A DNA stretch of 64,000 bases from Sandaracinaceae bacterium (GTDB lineage Bacteria; Myxococcota_A; Polyangia; Polyangiales; JADJQN01). The notes beneath the pieces were generated by a model that searched no databases, was not told the origin of the DNA, and was given only the letters and a program-made list of their open reading frames with translations. The stretch covers positions 186,001 to 250,000 of the forward strand of contig JADJQN010000001.1 of assembly GCA_016712745.1 (NCBI GenBank), written 5' to 3'. Positions within the stretch are counted from its first letter, which is position 1. The number at the start of each line of letters is the position of its first letter. Shown in pieces: positions 63,601 through 64,000 of this stretch. Both the position numbers and the translations under genes were made by a program.

Positions 63601-64000
63601 CACAACCTCGGCGTCATCTACCGCGACCGTATGCAGAAGTACGAGAGCGCAGCTGAGGCCTTCAAGATGGCCAGCAACTTGAAGCCCGACATGCTCGAAG
63701 AGCATCAGATTCTCGCTGAGCTTTACGCGCTCGTGCCCTCACGTATCGAGGACGCGATTGCTGAGCATCAGTATCTGCTCAAGCAGGATCCGTATCGCGT
63801 CGATTCCTATCGCTCGCTTTACAAGCTCTACTTCGATGCGCGCCAGTACGATAAGGCATGGTATCTTACCAGCACGTTGACTTTCTTGAAGAAGGCCGAC
63901 GCTGAGCAGCAGGGCTTCTACGAGCAGTATCGCGTGCGCGGGATGATTCGCCCGCAAGCGCGCCTCGACAACGAGCGATGGATCCGCGACCTCTTCCATC
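54673..64000 (+). CDS. Giant cytoplasmic TPR protein, GltI/AgmK-like (cut by right edge)
   Basis: The frame is open from GTG 54673 (AGGAGG five bases upstream) to the right edge, giving at least 3,109 residues with no stop. The sequence has no signal peptide or membrane helix, so it is cytoplasmic. It is made of very many TPR-like helical hairpins, arranged as a double unit of about 75 residues: AYEKVLELDATNLEAAIAL...YE, then a second pair including LLxKIGE/LLxKLA-type helices. GltI (AgmK) of Myxococcus gliding is a giant cytoplasmic TPR protein in the same cluster. Its long, TPR-dense composition causes a long opposite-strand frame at 54907-58995 that is not a gene. Position right after the GltG-like gene supports the identification; the C-terminus is missing. 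Confidence 0.82.
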   Translation, partial: MSDQDVSGSGEPQGSASNLTDAERATRLASLDEQLAKFESQKRWSDVIKTILAKAEIHDDIGEKVSLYSQAGALFLEKSSNQAEAIKAYESVRKYDPTNAEAIARLKEMYEKRRDWENLVRVMRVEAEMLDENDRAFRYIEMAQLATERLRKPEVCIDLWQLVLTQDPENPDALTQLSGLYERAREWAPLANVLEKQVDKTRDAATLGPLLQKLGMIYADKLGDDEGAVRTFQRVLELDPNDRRAQEQLKKRYITLKAWDDLEQFYSAGDKWDELIRTLERETENKDATTEDKIDLFFRVARLWATKKEKLDRAAKAYEKVLELDATNLEAAIALSPIYEQARDAKKLAAVYEVRLLHLEEPTERVMLLRETGVLYEERLKDPATAFERYIEAFLVDPQIDVVREDIERVATAVNGWDRLGVAYAEAIHQAPTEDAALALRVNFGRVLTELGKVDEAITQYRAVYDARPDLVDAATRLETLYRQTSRFGDLLEVYQRRIELEQDQTARRALAYHTAALLENELANPTDAIEAYRGILSEYGDGEMDAYASLDRLYESEGRWADLAVTLERRIDLGPASEEELASLKFRLARALENHLEEPARALELYREILSLMPEHDGARDALESMLGNATYGPAAAQVLEPIYEMRGDWAKLVRALEVYLKSIEDADQRAELLTKIGEVTQTRIGDGSRAFDAYARALREVPSSEQTLARLTQLAYDVERFPDLVPVIVDLAGKSRDAELSRRLYIQAAQMYEAQLRDIDGAVLSYMQVLDADPGDVEVLAALEDLYRRTARWSELLGILRRRAELAADVAQQEAILEQMAELHETQLNDQAAAISLHREILELDPTSTRALLALDRLFERQEMWTDLADNVSRRLSLAQLPEEQTQLMLRLADLREQRMAAVDGAIQIYQQVLERDPSNATALAALERLVAQPEFQIQITEILEPLYREQNEFQKLIGVHEMQLLHAPSAEQRVELLHRIAELYEVALDDTPSAFATHARALSEDAASGVTQEQLERISRQSNNFQPLAEVYEAQIKKLDDPSLAAMLLVKAAEIREEKLQDNAAAIRHYEYVLELDDTHLDAATALERLFHMSERYEDLAKIYLRKAKMLDATDAQKDYFFRGAAIYEDLLERPVEAIEVYKQVLEVDGEDLRALDKLIELYLRLAKWEELLSVYTRKADIVTDSDEKKSLLVEVGAVYERELGDRAKAIDTYQRILEIDPDDLTAIGRLDALYQAGGNWQELLSVLEHESELAADPSEVISYRYRIADLWHHHLDDAQRAVEGYREILDAQPDHEPTLHALEQMVSSNLEPVAAAGVLEPIYRASADWQKLIAVHEVQITHESDALRKVELLHQVAELNETALDRPQDAFKAFARALPFDSANPQTLSALERLAAQLNAWGELTRLYDSEVQKLREGDAQPLVELALRLAQIYEVQVGDVESAIARYSIVVEADDSHLQAIEALDRLYEGTERWQDLTGILRRESQLAASPDDVLRFQFRLGEVYQTRLGDADHAIAEYKEILAAAPEYEPAVTALEGLFAQGVQPLQIAEILEPLYRVQEAWDRLISVHYVQLSNLEDQNERVAMMHRIAEIAEERAQDHQTAFDWEQRVLLEAPHDEQANAEVDRLAPVLDGYNALANTYADILAQPNRRPATKVFVGKRLAVLYEKELQDNEKAEATYRYVLGVDDTDAEALEALDRIYTGANAYEALAETLRKRIAATEAGAEGTSKSDLVDLNYRLGRTYEIDLNRPAEAIKTFRHVLDDHDTQHAESITALAAIYTRAEDWANLSETYTRELDVVVGDSAQSDIYAKMARLASDHLNDKAKSVELWKKVLDLRGEDAEALNAIGDIFASQENWRDLVEILEREVNVASDDAMRVAIYSDLGRIWYEKLQRDRNALENWERVLDLDAGNTDALFAMAAIYRAGQQHNDLVDTLNRVIDVGAATLEDATLEAVYIELASLYENTLSQPMDAVEALRKALDLRPANHESLDSLERIHRKEAQWEDAIGVKERRANAFDDPDQKIAELLSVAAMWESEASDKDKGSSAYQRILALRPLHDEAFTKLEELHREASRWDDLIQLYLDRYEATDGTADRVALLRKVALVYENELDDRNQAFDSLTIAWSEDYTDQKTSAELERLAELTQRWNELLAAANEALQQVADPQLKIAICLSCAKWYGTKLKHPEYAIPYFQQILTLDPTNLAAMRQMAELYRATQQWPTLAQVLGRLVEMTDDAGEKMALYVQMGELAETNLGVPEQAMRYYQEALEFDSAHLGALEALERIFRDRGEWQSLLEVLRRKVSAHAEPLQQIPDRIKIAELFEHQLDDSDKAISTYREVLEADALNLPALRGLERQYMAKERWQDLSTVLEAQLEVVATEKEKISVLSRLATMWEEEFVKLDKAAERLEQIVDIDPMHEAALRSLSRIYRQLQRWDDLIGTLDRHVSATPDRKQKVDLFQAMGETYAQEKQDVDNAISAYQNLLAIEEKNVGALDAVSRLYEKRGDHSSAIDAMEQLIKMLNEPAAIVELRYRMGNLLDTQLGDRSAAVDQFQSALDVEPGHLPSLEAMRKIHIDNSDWLSASRVLEQETHHQQNARQLSRLYTDLGQIYDTRLDEHERAIAAYESAIKADADNEDAAMPLVDEYTKENRWSDAMPLLELLVKRANRRPTEEQHRLWATLGEASMHVGNDDQALKAYAHANTLDPQHLPTLQGLAASHYRLKDWEKAFKFYQMILVQHREALAKDEVTDTFYRLGVIKREQGERRKAINMFDKALEEDAHHRPTLEAVVTLYAESEEWEQVIHFKKQIVDSLSADDQYPLLVEIGDIWADKLDESEKAIASYVHASEVQPKSHALLHKLLALYEKTKNYEMMIETIQKVSDIDERAIAKSKFAYTIAVIKRDQFNDAAGAIEKFDEALDHDHTQLKAFEAINKLLTMQKDWRNLEREFRKMLRRIVNKGNNELEWNLWHNLGVIYRDRMQKYESAAEAFKMASNLKPDMLEEHQILAELYALVPSRIEDAIAEHQYLLKQDPYRVDSYRSLYKLYFDARQYDKAWYLTSTLTFLKKADAEQQGFYEQYRVRGMIRPQARLDNERWIRDLFH

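Overview
The window looks like a chromosomal stretch of a Myxococcota (former deltaproteobacterial) genome of moderately high GC. The evidence is indirect: many lipoproteins carry low-complexity Asp-Ala-Gly-rich linkers behind the lipobox, cysteine-rich exported proteins are common, there are tandem outer-membrane barrels of the myxobacterial type, and the right third encodes homologues of the Myxococcus gliding (Glt) envelope machine. I see no tRNA, rRNA, CRISPR array, insertion sequence or prophage.

Region 1 (1-10706) is mostly exported or redox-related. It holds a truncated outer-membrane-type protein, a YbjN-like protein, a probable outer-membrane barrel overlapping a 13-heme c-type cytochrome, an M48 membrane protease, a small protein, a lipoprotein with a CX4CH motif, a lipoprotein joining a CcmH-like segment to a DsbA-like thioredoxin domain, a TlpA/ResA-like thioredoxin, and two large lipoproteins. 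The barrel-cytochrome pair followed by thiol-disulfide proteins suggests an electron conduit across the outer membrane with its own maturation helpers.

Region 2 (10703-33386) is mainly housekeeping and envelope: a DTW-domain tRNA modification enzyme, a GAF protein, pdxA, uvrA (two homopolymer frame breaks), lipoproteins, an unlisted 55-residue membrane protein, a degenerate acyl-CoA-synthetase-like protein grouped with a histone-deacetylase-fold enzyme, two HEAT/HAMP gene pairs, two tandem outer-membrane barrels and ftsY.

Region 3 (33416-43655) holds a ThuA-like lipoprotein and a compact minus-strand operon, TolC - membrane-fusion protein - CzcA/CusA-type RND pump - OmpR response regulator - histidine kinase, followed by a YraN-family gene, an unrecognised gene and a cysteine-rich lipoprotein.

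Region 4 (43887-64000) is the most interesting. A near-consensus promoter precedes a plus-strand series: GltC-like TPR protein, GltD/AgmU-like TPR protein (one homopolymer frame break), GltE/AglT-like TPR lipoprotein, two tandem 85-residue secreted paralogues, a GltG-like FHA-TM-TonB-type protein, a terminator, a TPR lipoprotein, and a cytoplasmic TPR protein of more than 3,100 residues (GltI/AgmK-like) that runs off the right edge. The tandem barrels at 26680-28531 are candidates for the GltA/GltB partners. The proton-channel motor genes (AglRQS type) are not in the window. The three frame breaks all lie in homopolymers and are most simply sequencing errors.
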